In this document: piece after piece, positions 1-9,086 of the stretch
Layout: each line of letters starts with the position of its first letter
Numbering within the stretch: position 1 is the stretch's first letter
Assembly: GCA_016209895.1 (NCBI GenBank)
Contig: JACQVH010000294.1
Span: 1 to 47,144, forward strand
Length of the DNA stretch: 47,144 nt
Source: Candidatus Hydrogenedentota bacterium
GTDB lineage: Bacteria > Hydrogenedentota > Hydrogenedentia > Hydrogenedentales > SLHB01
Direction: 5' to 3'
Program-made: the position numbers and the translations under genes
The notes under the pieces: model-generated
Told to the model about the DNA's origin: nothing
The model's input: only the letters and a program-made list of their open reading frames with translations
Database searches by the model: none

Positions 1-189
1 GAGGGCAGCGACTTCAAGATGACCGGGTTCGAGGGCGCCACCTGTATTTCCGTGGGCAAGGAACCCAACGGAACGCCGCCGGGCGTTATCTGGTTAGGCG
101 GCGGGCCGAAACGATTCCTCGAGTTTTTGGACGCACAGATTCGGCTTCACTCGATGGGCTATGAACCGGCTCAGACGACATCTCGTTGA
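1..189 (+). CDS. C-terminal fragment of a possible trehalose-phosphatase-like HAD hydrolase (5' end outside window)
   Basis: An open frame runs in from the left edge and stops with TGA at 187-189, giving about 62 residues. The stretch reads ISVGKEPNGTPPGVIWL and then KRFLEFLDAQI, which resembles the C-terminal pattern of trehalose-6-phosphate phosphatase-like HAD enzymes (a strand ending in VG, an Ala/Val-x-x-Leu strand, then a closing helix with FLxxL). The catalytic DxD half is outside the window, so the family call is weak. The gene overlaps the start of the GH65 gene by 29 bp, which implies translational coupling. A disaccharide-phosphate phosphatase beside a disaccharide phosphorylase would make metabolic sense, and part of the inference rests on that context. 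Confidence 0.35.
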   Translation, partial: EGSDFKMTGFEGATCISVGKEPNGTPPGVIWLGGGPKRFLEFLDAQIRLHSMGYEPAQTTSR

Positions 190-2425
190 AGACCCTCGCT
201 GGCACGTATGCGAGAAACCTTGGGAACCTGAACGGAATCAGGTGTGGGAGAGTCTCTGCACCCTCGGCAACGGCTATCTCGGAATTCGGGGCCATCCGGA
301 GGAGTCCTGGGACGCCGGTCCGTCTCTCGTGGGTACGTACGTGGCCGGCGTCTATGCCCCGGACGACCACGGCATTCCCGAACTGGTAAACCTGCCGAAT
401 ATCTTCGCCACGAACCTGGTGCTGAATGGCAGTCCGATGCGACTCGCCAACGGCAACGTCACAGAATATGTTCGGCAATTGGACATGCGCCACGGAGTCC
501 TGCGTCGGTCCTTGGTGTTCACCCACCACGGGCATACCACATGGGTCCGGTTCGAGCGTTTTGTCTGCTTGGACGCGCCGCATTTGGCAGGGCAGCGAGT
601 CGTGGTCGTGCCCTTGAACTGGAGTGGAGAACTGGAGTTCACCTTCACCATTGACGGCGCGGTCAGCAACCGCTCGGGCCGGCACATACGGGTGATCGAG
701 GCGCGTCAAATTGCATCGCATATCGTCATGTTATTGACTCACACGCTTGGCTCTGAAATCCGCGTCGGACAAATCTTCCGCGCCCAGCCATGGACTCCCC
801 GAAAACGGCCAATTTCCGAGCGCGTAGAAACGGACAACGGCCGCGCCGAACTCCGCTACCGCTGTCATCTAGAACCGGACGAATGCGCGTGCTTTGACCG
901 TGTCCTGGCCACCTATACCTCCCGGGACCCGATTGACACGAGCGTCGAACGCGCCAGTGTTCGGAGCCTTCGGGGACCGCGCGCGCCAACGTACGCCACC
1001 CTACTGGCGGCGCACACCGCCGCATGGCGGCGAGAATGGCGACGATGTGACATCGAGATTGATGGCCCCGAGCAAGATCAACGCGCCGTCCGCTTTGCCG
1101 TTTTCCATCTAATCCAGTCCTGCTCGCGTCAAGACGCGTCGGTGAGTATCGGAGCGAAGGGGCTGTCGGGGGAAGCATATCGGGGTCATGTATTCTGGGA
1201 CACGGAAATCTTCATGCTTCCGTTTTTCATTTTTACGAATCCGGCAGCGGCGCGACGTCTCCTTGAGTATCGTCACCGCACATTGGCTGGTGCGCGCCGC
1301 AAGGCGCGTGAGGCCGGATACCGCGGGGCGATGTTCGCCTGGGAAAGCGCGGACACCGGCGACGAGACCTGCCCACGGTTCGTCCCCGATCCCAGGACCG
1401 GAGAGCCGGTGCGCGTGCTATGCGGCGACCTCGAGCAGCACATCAGCGCAGATATCGTCTACGGAGCCGACCATTACCTCCGACACCACGCGGACCGCAC
1501 ATTCAAACAAGGCATTTTCGCGGAGATCGCCATTGAAACGGCCCGATTCTGGGCGAGTCGCGTAACTTGGAATCCTTCCGCTAATCGGTATAGCATCCCC
1601 CACGTCATCGGCCCGGACGAGTTCCACGAAGACGTCGGCGATAGCACGTTTACGAATTACATGGCGGCTTGGAATTTGAGGACAGGAGCAGCGGCGGCCC
1701 GGGAGCTTCTGGCCGGACGCTCCGGGCATTCCCGGATGTGGGGGCAGTGGCTGCGGATCAAGGAATCCGAGCCCGATCAGTGGGAAGCCATCGCCGACGG
1801 CCTTACGCCGCCGGTCGCCGGCAACGGACCGCTTATTGAGCAGCACAAGGGGTTCTTTGCACTTCAGCAGGTACCTCCGGAACAGTTGTCGGCGAGGATT
1901 TCGCGGACTCCCGAAAAGCAACGGATGCGGCGTCTACAGGCTGCCCAGGTCATCAAACAGGCGGACGTGTTGATGTTATTCATGCTTTGGCCGCAGGCAT
2001 TTTCTCGCGCCCAGAAGCTCGCTAACTGGCGATACTACGAGCCGCGAACGACCCACGACTCCTCCTTGAGCGCCGGCGTCCATTCCATTGTCGCCAGCGA
2101 CCTCGCGCACACCGGGAGAGCCTACCACTACTTTCGATTCTCCGCGTTCATGGACCTTGAAGACCGATTGGGCAACACTTGCGACGGACTGCATCTGGCC
2201 GCGATGGGCGTCACCTGGCAAAGCGTGGTACGCGGCTTTCTTCAAATGCGCGCGGCTGAGAACGGACTTATGTTTCATCCCAGACTGCCCAAGTCGTGGA
2301 AGGAAATCCGGCTCGCCGTCCGACACCGGCGCATGGTCTACCGCGTTGTCGCGCGGCCTGATTTGCTGAAGGTGACGGAGGAACAGATGCGTCGTGCGGG
2401 TTTGAATAAGGGCAAGGCACGATAG
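161..2425 (+). CDS. Glycoside hydrolase family 65 protein (maltose/trehalose/kojibiose-type phosphorylase)
   Basis: The 754-residue length is usual for GH65 inverting phosphorylases, which split alpha-glucobioses with phosphate to give beta-glucose-1-phosphate and glucose in the cytoplasm. The N-terminal beta-sandwich starts near residue 28 with the family pattern LGNGYLGIRG. The (alpha/alpha)6 barrel carries GHVFWDTE near residue 345 (substrate pocket). GPDEFHE follows, whose Glu487 falls at the general-acid position of this family. KQADVLM near 605 and the HDSSLS loop near 630 form the phosphate site. No signal peptide is visible. The ATG at 161 is chosen because the conserved N-terminus begins soon after it; it lies inside the preceding gene. 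The exact disaccharide cannot be read from sequence: maltose, trehalose, kojibiose and nigerose enzymes look alike at this level. Confidence 0.9.
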   Translation: MNRLRRHLVEDPRWHVCEKPWEPERNQVWESLCTLGNGYLGIRGHPEESWDAGPSLVGTYVAGVYAPDDHGIPELVNLPNIFATNLVLNGSPMRLANGNVTEYVRQLDMRHGVLRRSLVFTHHGHTTWVRFERFVCLDAPHLAGQRVVVVPLNWSGELEFTFTIDGAVSNRSGRHIRVIEARQIASHIVMLLTHTLGSEIRVGQIFRAQPWTPRKRPISERVETDNGRAELRYRCHLEPDECACFDRVLATYTSRDPIDTSVERASVRSLRGPRAPTYATLLAAHTAAWRREWRRCDIEIDGPEQDQRAVRFAVFHLIQSCSRQDASVSIGAKGLSGEAYRGHVFWDTEIFMLPFFIFTNPAAARRLLEYRHRTLAGARRKAREAGYRGAMFAWESADTGDETCPRFVPDPRTGEPVRVLCGDLEQHISADIVYGADHYLRHHADRTFKQGIFAEIAIETARFWASRVTWNPSANRYSIPHVIGPDEFHEDVGDSTFTNYMAAWNLRTGAAAARELLAGRSGHSRMWGQWLRIKESEPDQWEAIADGLTPPVAGNGPLIEQHKGFFALQQVPPEQLSARISRTPEKQRMRRLQAAQVIKQADVLMLFMLWPQAFSRAQKLANWRYYEPRTTHDSSLSAGVHSIVASDLAHTGRAYHYFRFSAFMDLEDRLGNTCDGLHLAAMGVTWQSVVRGFLQMRAAENGLMFHPRLPKSWKEIRLAVRHRRMVYRVVARPDLLKVTEEQMRRAGLNKGKAR

Positions 2426-2567
2426 GTGCGCGTACATCCCCCTCAGCCGAGGCACCATAGGTTGCAGAGTATCATCCGTGTGAGCGTGACGTTGGCCGCA
2501 CGACCGGAGTATACCCCTACTTCGCCCCGCCCAAGGAATGAATCTCCGCGGCCCGAAAGGAAGCGTA

Positions 2568-2797
2568 TGCTATACTCGCCGCTGCCGTGTGAAGCGGCGG
2601 CCGGCTCTGCGGGGACCGAGGAATAACACGGCCCCGCTCATCGGACGAGGAGAGGGCGCGGGGTAATCACTCTGCGCCCACCATCAAAACGCATCGGACG
2701 ATAGACCGGCGATGCCTCAGAAAATCCCCGCCCGAAGGGCGGAATCATTCATTAACCAAGAGTGGCCTTACTCCATTTCCCGCGGAACCAAGGCAAT
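2568..2797 (+). promoter_or_regulatory. Extended -10 promoter and structured leader ahead of the YwiC-like gene
   Basis: The gap between the GH65 stop and the YwiC-like gene is about 370 bp. It holds TGC-TATACT at 2568-2576, an extended -10 without a clear -35. Behind it are three inverted repeats: GCCGCT/AGCGGC around 2580-2600, CCCCGC/GCGGGG around 2633-2663, and GCATCG/CGATGC around 2692-2715. The transcript would carry a leader of about 210 nt with these hairpins. No known riboswitch consensus was recognised. The DNA between 2426 and 2567 shows nothing. Confidence 0.35.
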
Positions 2798-3640
2798 ATG
2801 GCGCGACAGGAACCGTTCTGGCAACGAATTCGGCATAAGTACTATGCCGTTCCACCGGAGCATGGCGCCTGGATTTGGTGGATCGGCCCATTTGCCATTG
2901 GCGCTGCCGCCGGTCAGACATTATCCGTAGACCTCCTCATGCTCGCGGCGACCGCGCTTGCCGCGTATCTGCTCCGGCAACCCATGACCATGACGGTCAA
3001 AGTTCTGAGCGGCCGACGCGGACGCGGCGACCTCGCCCCATCGGTATTTTGGGCATGGGTCTACAGCGTCACCATTGCCGCCGGTGTCGTCGGCCTGGTA
3101 TGGCTTGGTCATGTCCGGATTCTGATTCTGGCCTTGCCGGGCGTTCCCGTATTTGCGTTCCATCTTTGGTTGGTGAGCCGCAAAGAGGAGCGCGGCCAAC
3201 TGGGCATCGAGTTAGTCGCGTCCGGAGTGCTGGCATTGACCGCGCCGGCTGCGTACTGGGTATGCGACGGGCCGTACTTTGGGCAAGCGTCGTTGCTCTG
3301 GTGTCTCACGTGGCTGCAATCAGCCGCATCCATCCGACACGTATATCTGCGTTTGGAACAACGCCAGATGAAAACGCCGCCCGACGTCAAATCCCGCTGG
3401 AAGATGGGCGTGATTCCCCTGCTCTATCACACGTCCGGCGCAGTATTCAGCGCGATCCTCGCGGCAACCCAACTCGTGCCTTGGCTCGTCCCTGCCGCGT
3501 TCCTGCTCACCCTGGCCGACGGTCTCCATAGTGTCGCCAAGCCGCCCGTGGGATACAAACCGAGTAGGATTGGCATTCGGCAACTAGTAATCAGTACCGC
3601 TTTTGCCGTCCTGATGATTATCGCCTATCATTCCCGCTAG
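2798..3640 (+). CDS. YwiC-like integral membrane protein
   Basis: The N-terminus has the signature PPEHGAW followed by about eight hydrophobic segments over 280 residues, matching the YwiC-like family of membrane proteins. The cytosolic loop after the third segment contains the family's SGRRGRGD-type stretch. The function of YwiC is not established; the gene often lies near respiratory or nitrate genes in Firmicutes, but no such neighbour is present here. A GTG at 2762 would add 12 residues. I prefer the ATG at 2798 because an AAGG lies just upstream and the added residues are not hydrophobic or family-like. The gene appears monocistronic and has its own leader. Confidence 0.75.
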   Translation: MARQEPFWQRIRHKYYAVPPEHGAWIWWIGPFAIGAAAGQTLSVDLLMLAATALAAYLLRQPMTMTVKVLSGRRGRGDLAPSVFWAWVYSVTIAAGVVGLVWLGHVRILILALPGVPVFAFHLWLVSRKEERGQLGIELVASGVLALTAPAAYWVCDGPYFGQASLLWCLTWLQSAASIRHVYLRLEQRQMKTPPDVKSRWKMGVIPLLYHTSGAVFSAILAATQLVPWLVPAAFLLTLADGLHSVAKPPVGYKPSRIGIRQLVISTAFAVLMIIAYHSR

Positions 3641-3721
3641 CCTGGGTTTACGCCGTACGCTTTTTCGGTAGCTACCCACTTGGTGAAAGTTGCGCTCAAA
3701 CTTGACTTTGGCCGTGGATGG

Positions 3722-6283
3722 CTAGAGCCTCCGGCCCAGTGTCGCGAAAGGCCCGGCTAACGCGATAAACATCGCGCGCACGTCCGAGCTGGATTTCACA
3801 GCGCCAGCAAGGCCAGGCGCGACCCGATAATACCCTTCCACGAGTGTCTTGCCCAAGGCACTCTTCCCGAGACCCTGGTCCCGGAATCTGCGCAAGGCGT
3901 CGAGAAGCTCCGGCTGATCCTGGAAGGCAATCTTGGCGGCACACCCCCCGGGCGTGGGTGTCGGCGTGGTTGTTCCTTGCCGCTGGAGAACGAAGTTTTC
4001 GACCTTGGTTTCAACGCCATTATGAGAAATGCGCCGGCTTTGGCCAGTATATCCGGTCACGTTAACGTCAATCCTAGAGCTCCCGGCCGATACCGCCGGG
4101 AATGTGTAGACACCGTTCTCTGGGTCGTAAATGGCCGCAGTCTTTCCTCCAAGAAGAGAAATGTTGACGTCAGAGGTTGTCCCCTTGACGGGTTGCGTTG
4201 TGCCTTCCTCGAAAATGGTTCCTATAATTGCGCCCGGAACAATCTTGGTTACAGACCGGATGTGGTGAGCGATATTGACGCTTGCCTTCTCATCAATATG
4301 GAGAGCGATATCTTTCGGATCATCGAATCCCCAGTCGTTGTATTCCGCGTCGGTGGAAGTATCGCGTCTCTCCTGATAGAAGATGAATTTATCGGAAACA
4401 TTTTCAAAAAGATTGAAACCCGTATCTTTGAGGTTACCGGCGTTTCCGAACAGGGGCGTAGGCGGGTTGGCTTTACCGGTGAAGCCGACGATGATCGCAT
4501 CGCTATCGTCGTTCACCGAAATGTTCTCGAAATGGTTCCGAGAAAACCGGGCACCCGACTCGACCGCGAAGATACCTAGATTAAGATAGCGAAATAGGCA
4601 ATTTTCGACCTTGGAATCGGACGAGCCACGTCCGACTATCCGGAGTCCTATCGAGTTCAAACTTCGAGCTCCATCGAGAATGACGTTTTTCATGGTCATA
4701 GGCTTCTCCTCGATATCCACGAGCTCGAAAAACTCCGTTCGTGCTGCAGGCATCGTTACGGTGCAGTTCTCGAGTTGTGCGTTTCGTCCGCCGATTACCA
4801 CAGCATTAGGTGTGGCGGCCTCGCTGAAAAAACGAAGTACGAAACTTTGTGGGCTAGGAGATTCGGGACCTTCTCCGGAAAGGTGGACATTGGGCGCGAA
4901 GATCACTTGTTCCTCAAATAACGCTGGCTGGCCCGAAGTGTCGCGCATAAGATAGATTTCCGCTGGCTGTGTGTCCGTGGCTACATTTCCTGCATCTCGC
5001 ATGGCGCGGCTTACAGTTGCGAAAGGTTTTTCTCTTGTACCGTTGCCGTCGACGTCGTTTCCGGCGGTCGAAACGTAGAATCGCAAAGTCACTTGTTGAG
5101 TTACTGTAATCAAGTCGTTCTTGATTTCCTGCGGAATAGGGCTCCCGCTCAAATCGTCAACCTTTAATCCTACTGTGTAAACGCCGGGACGTGAATACGT
5201 GTGCTGAGGGTTTTGTTCCTTCCCGGGCAAGCTTCCGTCGCCGAAATCCCAAGACCAATAGATGACTTGATCTGTCGGCTGGGACTTGTCCGTGAACTGG
5301 ACGGCCAGTGGTGCCACTCCCTGACGCGGGGCTGCGTCGAAGTCTGCTTTCGGAAGTGTGGGAATGCCAGCCTTAACTACAGGCACGTCGAGAGGAGAGT
5401 TTTCAGCGCCAGGCGCCTCAATTCTAATAACAGCCGTTTGTGTCGTCTTTGTGAGATTCCGTCCAGGAAAGGCGTAGACCGCGTTTGAGCAAGGCACGAT
5501 ATTGAGCCACTCGCCTCCCGAGGTTACTTGCGCTGTGGGTTGGAGGTTGCCCGCGCCAAGATTCCTGATTTGGATAACCGTTGTCTCTTCATCGGCAGGA
5601 ATCTCGAGTATCGCAGGGGTAACCGACAGAAACGGAACCAAGGGGCCAATGCCAATCGTAGCAACATGGCTAACAGGAGGCTGCAATGTTTTACCGCCAC
5701 CGTCAACCGAGGAAATGACTGTCGTGGAGATTGAGCCATAAGCTTCGGGTGATCCGCAGGCATAAAATCGTAAGGCACCCAGCGGGAAGGGATTAACCTG
5801 CCGAAGAGGTTCGCCTGCGGGTCTTTGATCATCGAAGGTGGTGATTTGGCGCTCGCCCCCGCTGACCGTTACGGTAGCGGCGCCGTCGGCGAGAGGTACC
5901 ACCTCGACGTTCTTGGAATACCAGAGACGCAGCAGGCTGTCAGGGATTAGCGGGCCGGTCTCGTCATCCAGAAGCTGGACAATACTGGGATCGAACTCCA
6001 CCCTAAACTGGACCTTTGTCGGTGCGTCGTTTTCATCCGTCCGTTCCAACCAGAGGTTCACTTCACCGATTTGGCCCGGGGGTAAGATGGCGTCGTCGAG
6101 CTTGATCAGGAAAGCAGCGCTTGAACTTGAGCCGAAAGTCGTAACGACACAAATGAGGGCCACGCACCTGAAACTCGCTGCCGAGCCGACCTTACACTCG
6201 ATAAGTCGGCGTTTCACCGCATTCCGCACGTTAGATCCCCAACCTGTAATTACGTGCCTGCACCCGATGCCTCGCCCATTCAC
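3722..6283 (-). CDS. Secreted multidomain protein: cohesin-like, PKD, beta-helix, carboxypeptidase-regulatory-like, CFI-box-like C-terminus
   Basis: The 853-residue chain appears exported: a hydrophobic stretch at about 39-56 (CVALICVVTTF) ends in Ser/Ala residues and would serve as signal peptide. Residues 58-205 resemble a cohesin fold (short strands with VNLWLE and FRVEFDPSIVQLL). Residues 220-300 look like a BACON-type Ig domain. Residues 312-376 are a clear PKD domain (WSWDFGDGS, HTYSRPGVYTVGLKV). Residues 400-660 have the entry motif DGNGTREKPFATVSRA and Asn-rich turns of a right-handed beta-helix. Residues 684-768 match a carboxypeptidase-regulatory-like domain. After a Thr-Pro linker, 781-853 (CAAKIAF, LLDALRRFRDQGL, GYYRVAPGLA) resembles the C-terminal CFI-box domain of surface proteins. 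The true start may be an internal GTG (for example at 6217), since the first 20 residues look unlike a signal peptide. Function is probably adhesion or polysaccharide binding outside the cell. Confidence 0.75.
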   Translation of the reverse strand: MNGRGIGCRHVITGWGSNVRNAVKRRLIECKVGSAASFRCVALICVVTTFGSSSSAAFLIKLDDAILPPGQIGEVNLWLERTDENDAPTKVQFRVEFDPSIVQLLDDETGPLIPDSLLRLWYSKNVEVVPLADGAATVTVSGGERQITTFDDQRPAGEPLRQVNPFPLGALRFYACGSPEAYGSISTTVISSVDGGGKTLQPPVSHVATIGIGPLVPFLSVTPAILEIPADEETTVIQIRNLGAGNLQPTAQVTSGGEWLNIVPCSNAVYAFPGRNLTKTTQTAVIRIEAPGAENSPLDVPVVKAGIPTLPKADFDAAPRQGVAPLAVQFTDKSQPTDQVIYWSWDFGDGSLPGKEQNPQHTYSRPGVYTVGLKVDDLSGSPIPQEIKNDLITVTQQVTLRFYVSTAGNDVDGNGTREKPFATVSRAMRDAGNVATDTQPAEIYLMRDTSGQPALFEEQVIFAPNVHLSGEGPESPSPQSFVLRFFSEAATPNAVVIGGRNAQLENCTVTMPAARTEFFELVDIEEKPMTMKNVILDGARSLNSIGLRIVGRGSSDSKVENCLFRYLNLGIFAVESGARFSRNHFENISVNDDSDAIIVGFTGKANPPTPLFGNAGNLKDTGFNLFENVSDKFIFYQERRDTSTDAEYNDWGFDDPKDIALHIDEKASVNIAHHIRSVTKIVPGAIIGTIFEEGTTQPVKGTTSDVNISLLGGKTAAIYDPENGVYTFPAVSAGSSRIDVNVTGYTGQSRRISHNGVETKVENFVLQRQGTTTPTPTPGGCAAKIAFQDQPELLDALRRFRDQGLGKSALGKTLVEGYYRVAPGLAGAVKSSSDVRAMFIALAGPFATLGRRL

Positions 6284-6569
6284 ACCTGGCGTGACCGGTG
6301 ATTGGTATGGCGCCCTTGAGGCTGCCCGATACGACGTAGTTACTATAGTTCAAAGTCTGAAGGCGTGCAAGTCTTCATCCCAAGCTACATCCGCCCTCGC
6401 CTGAATTGACGGGGTTAAGAGCGCTAAACGCTTCCTTTAAGGATAGCAACACGTCCAGCGACATACCTTGGGGTTGCGAGGCAAATTTACGGCTCCGTTG
6501 GAATTGACACGGGCGTTGCGATAAGCGAAAATGGGGCGGCTTTCCGCTTGAACTCTTCAGGAGAGGGGG

Positions 6570-8090
6570 ATGAGCTTACTTGGATTGGATGTAGGCACTA
6601 CGGGTACCAAGGGGGTCGCTTTTGACCTGGATGGAAGCCCAATTGCGTCCGCCTATCGGGAATATCCGCTGCTTTCGCCGCGCCCGGGGTGGCAGGAGCT
6701 TGATCCCAACCAGGTTTGGCAATCAGTTCGCGAAGTTCTGACCGAAGTGGCGGGTAAGACCAAACGGGACCCCATCCGCGCCATGGCCGTCTCGGCCCAG
6801 GGCGAGGCCTGCCATCCGGTAGACCGGTCCGGCGTCTGCCTTCATAACAGCGTGGTGACATTTGACGCGCGCACCGCGGACCTGCCGGCGTGGTGGCTGG
6901 AACGGATGGACCGATTCGAACTAGCCCAGATTTCCGGCATGCCGTTGCACGGCATGTACACGCTGAACAAAATCCTTTGGTTCAAGCAGCAGCGTCCGGA
7001 CATCTTCCAGAAAGTGTGGAAGTTTCTGTGCTACGAAGATTTCGTGCACCAGCGGCTCGGTCTCGATCCGGTAATGAGCCACAGCTTGGCGGCGCGGACC
7101 ATGGCCCTGGACGTGCGCGCCGGAAAGTGGTCCGGCAAACTTCTCGGTTTGGCGGGAATTGACGAAAAGATTCTGCCCAAGACCGCTCCGGCGGGAAACG
7201 TGGTGGGAATAATCCCCGATGTTACCGCGGCCGACTTGGGATTACCGAAGGGTGTTGTCGTTTCGACCGGCGGTCATGATCAACCGGCGGGCGCGCTGGG
7301 TGCGGGTATACTTGAGAGCGGCGAGGCCATGTACGCCACCGGCACGGTCGAGTGTATCTGCCCCATCTTCGAGCAGTTCGCAGTCACAAAGGAGACCGTG
7401 GACAGCAATCTCTGCTGTTACCCGAGTTGTGTTTCGGGACTGTTTGCCTCGATTGCATTCAACTTTACCGGTGGCTCCTTGCTTCGCTGGTATCGCGATA
7501 CCTTCGCGCAGGCCGAGTTACAGCAGGCGGCCGCTACCGGCCGCGACGTCTATGATCTGATCTGTGAGTCGGTATCTCTGGAACCGGAGAACGTGATCCT
7601 CCTTCCGCATTTCACGGTGACGGGCACGCCCCATTTTGACACGTCGAGCCGGGGGGCAATACTCGGCTTGACCTTGCACACGCGCCGTGCTGAAATCGTC
7701 GCCGCGATCCTTTCGGGGGTGACTTATGAAATGAAACTGAACCTGGAATTGTTACAGTCGGCAGGAGTGACGATTCGGCAATTACGAGCCACCGGCGGTG
7801 GCGCCAAGAGCACAGCCTGGGTACAGCGGAAGGCGGATATTATGGGGGTTCCGATGGCCGTGCTGGCGACGACAGAAGCCGCGTCGCTGGGTGTAGCGAT
7901 GTTAAGCGGGAAGGCGGCCGGGTTAATCTCGGATTTGAAAGAATTTAGTGGACGCGCGGTGAAAGTTGCTCGCGTGTTTGAACCCGATGCCAAACGGCAC
8001 GAGGCGTTCGAACAACGCTTTGGAATATATCGGGACATCTACCCGGCAATGAAAAGTATTTGTCACAGAATCGCCACGTTAGAGGTATGA
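6570..8090 (+). CDS. FGGY-family carbohydrate kinase (xylulokinase-like)
   Basis: The 506-residue protein opens with the first phosphate loop LGLDVGTTGTKG and has the second-domain motif TGGHDQPAGALGAG, whose Asp is the catalytic base of FGGY kinases. ATGGGAKS near residue 410 forms the second ATP-binding element. These enzymes phosphorylate pentuloses, gluconate, glycerol or related polyols with ATP. Similarity in the N-terminal region is closest to xylulokinases, but the sugar pocket cannot be assigned by eye. An AGGAGAGG ribosome site lies a few bases before the ATG. The gene is followed after 4 bp by the SPASM protein, so the two are probably co-transcribed. The 286-bp gap before it, shared with the divergent secreted protein, shows no clear promoter. 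Confidence 0.85.
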   Translation: MSLLGLDVGTTGTKGVAFDLDGSPIASAYREYPLLSPRPGWQELDPNQVWQSVREVLTEVAGKTKRDPIRAMAVSAQGEACHPVDRSGVCLHNSVVTFDARTADLPAWWLERMDRFELAQISGMPLHGMYTLNKILWFKQQRPDIFQKVWKFLCYEDFVHQRLGLDPVMSHSLAARTMALDVRAGKWSGKLLGLAGIDEKILPKTAPAGNVVGIIPDVTAADLGLPKGVVVSTGGHDQPAGALGAGILESGEAMYATGTVECICPIFEQFAVTKETVDSNLCCYPSCVSGLFASIAFNFTGGSLLRWYRDTFAQAELQQAAATGRDVYDLICESVSLEPENVILLPHFTVTGTPHFDTSSRGAILGLTLHTRRAEIVAAILSGVTYEMKLNLELLQSAGVTIRQLRATGGGAKSTAWVQRKADIMGVPMAVLATTEAASLGVAMLSGKAAGLISDLKEFSGRAVKVARVFEPDAKRHEAFEQRFGIYRDIYPAMKSICHRIATLEV

Positions 8091-8094
8091 GGGT

Positions 8095-8874
8095 GTGAGT
8101 GTCGTGAAAACCAAAAAGCGCTGGGAAGCGATCTATCCCAAAGAGAACCCGTTCAAACTGCCGCAGGCCATCGCGAAAGGTCTGAAAGAGTGCGTTAGAT
8201 CGCGCGAACATGAACAAGGTAAGGCCGGCGAGCCGGTCAAGTATTTGTGGATTTACATCGGAGACGACGGTTCAGCGCCGCAAGGTGAGACCGGTACTAT
8301 GTCGGTCGAAGATTGGCTTAATGTGCTGGACGAGTCCGCGACACTCGGTGTGAATACCGTGATCATCGAGGTTCGCTCTGACCTCTCACAGAACCAGGGC
8401 ATCTGGCGAATTTGCCACTGGGCGCAGGAGACTCACGGCATGAGTGTCGGTCTTCATATTTTCGGGGATAGATTGGCGGAAGATGCCGTTTCGGAAATTC
8501 GGCAACTGGACCTCGAGAAGACTCGTGTGTACGTGGACCGTGAATACGAGGACGCGTTCCGCTATCTCGAACCGTTGGGTATTCGACTTCAGGTGGCCGA
8601 CAGTTCCGACCATACGAAACAGCAACACACCTGCCACCTCCCCGAGAGCATGACCTGCGTGGGCACCGAGGGAGCGCTGTACACGTGCGGCTTGGTGCTG
8701 GGAAACGAGAACTACCGGCTCGGCAACGTCTTCGAAGTTCGCTTGGACGACGTCATGAAGGACGAATCCCTCCCCCACATCATCCCGGAAGGGATTGACC
8801 GTGATAAGCGCCGTTGCGATGCTTGTCCACCGCTAATGGAAGAGCGGCTCCAGGGCAAGTCCCACTGTCACTGA
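8095..8874 (+). CDS. SPASM-domain protein with a degenerate radical-SAM core lacking the CxxxCxxC motif
   Basis: Residues 48-170 follow the layout of a radical-SAM barrel: YLWIYIGDD where the cluster loop should be, then MSVEDWLNVLDESATLGV and an ISGGEP-like strand reading IIEVRSD. None of the three cluster cysteines is present; the only Cys residues in the N-terminal 175 are C33 and C107. The C-terminal part keeps a SPASM arrangement: C180, C188, C198, the pattern RLGNVFEVRLDDV, then C241 and C244, with C258 near the end. I infer a pseudo-enzyme that still binds an auxiliary Fe-S cluster, or a partner or scaffold protein. GTG 8095 is used; GTG 8104 is an alternative. It lies 4 bp behind the FGGY kinase, suggesting a linked role in modifying or sensing a sugar. 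No more specific function can be assigned. Confidence 0.6.
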   Translation: MSVVKTKKRWEAIYPKENPFKLPQAIAKGLKECVRSREHEQGKAGEPVKYLWIYIGDDGSAPQGETGTMSVEDWLNVLDESATLGVNTVIIEVRSDLSQNQGIWRICHWAQETHGMSVGLHIFGDRLAEDAVSEIRQLDLEKTRVYVDREYEDAFRYLEPLGIRLQVADSSDHTKQQHTCHLPESMTCVGTEGALYTCGLVLGNENYRLGNVFEVRLDDVMKDESLPHIIPEGIDRDKRRCDACPPLMEERLQGKSHCH

Positions 8875-8889
8875 GTAGCCTTCCCTTTT

Positions 8890-8998
8890 TGGTCGGCCGT
8901 TTATCCTTGCGGTCCTTGTAGTCCTTGGTGTCCTTGCCTGCCGCGGAGGGTAAATAGAGCTCCTTTCGTCGCTTTGGTCCGTTTCGTCCCTTTTGCGC
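8890..8998. repeat. 9-bp periodic GTCCTTG-type intergenic repeat (copy 1)
   Basis: Behind the SPASM gene the unit GTCCTTGnn repeats with a 9-bp period at about 8902-8939, followed by looser GTCC/GTCCC variants to about 8998. The same unit recurs at 17746-17790 (reverse strand) and 41379-41590. No gene is visible in 8875-9086. Confidence 0.7.
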
Positions 8999-9086
8999 GT
9001 GCGCAGACCGCTATGCTAACCTACCGACCCTGAGTAAGCTCGTACTCACCTGCAACGAGCAATCAGCCACCAGCAACGAACCAACA

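Noticed and set aside
726-1178. Long minus-strand frames inside the GH65 gene and similar shadows in other GC-rich genes
   Set aside because: They are antisense shadows of strong codon bias in clearly identified genes.
2549-2570. GGCCCGAAAGGAAGCG resembles the apical loop of the small SRP RNA
   Set aside because: The 5' partner strand (TCAGG) and the A-GCAGC asymmetric loop are missing, and no flanking helix of sufficient length can be drawn.
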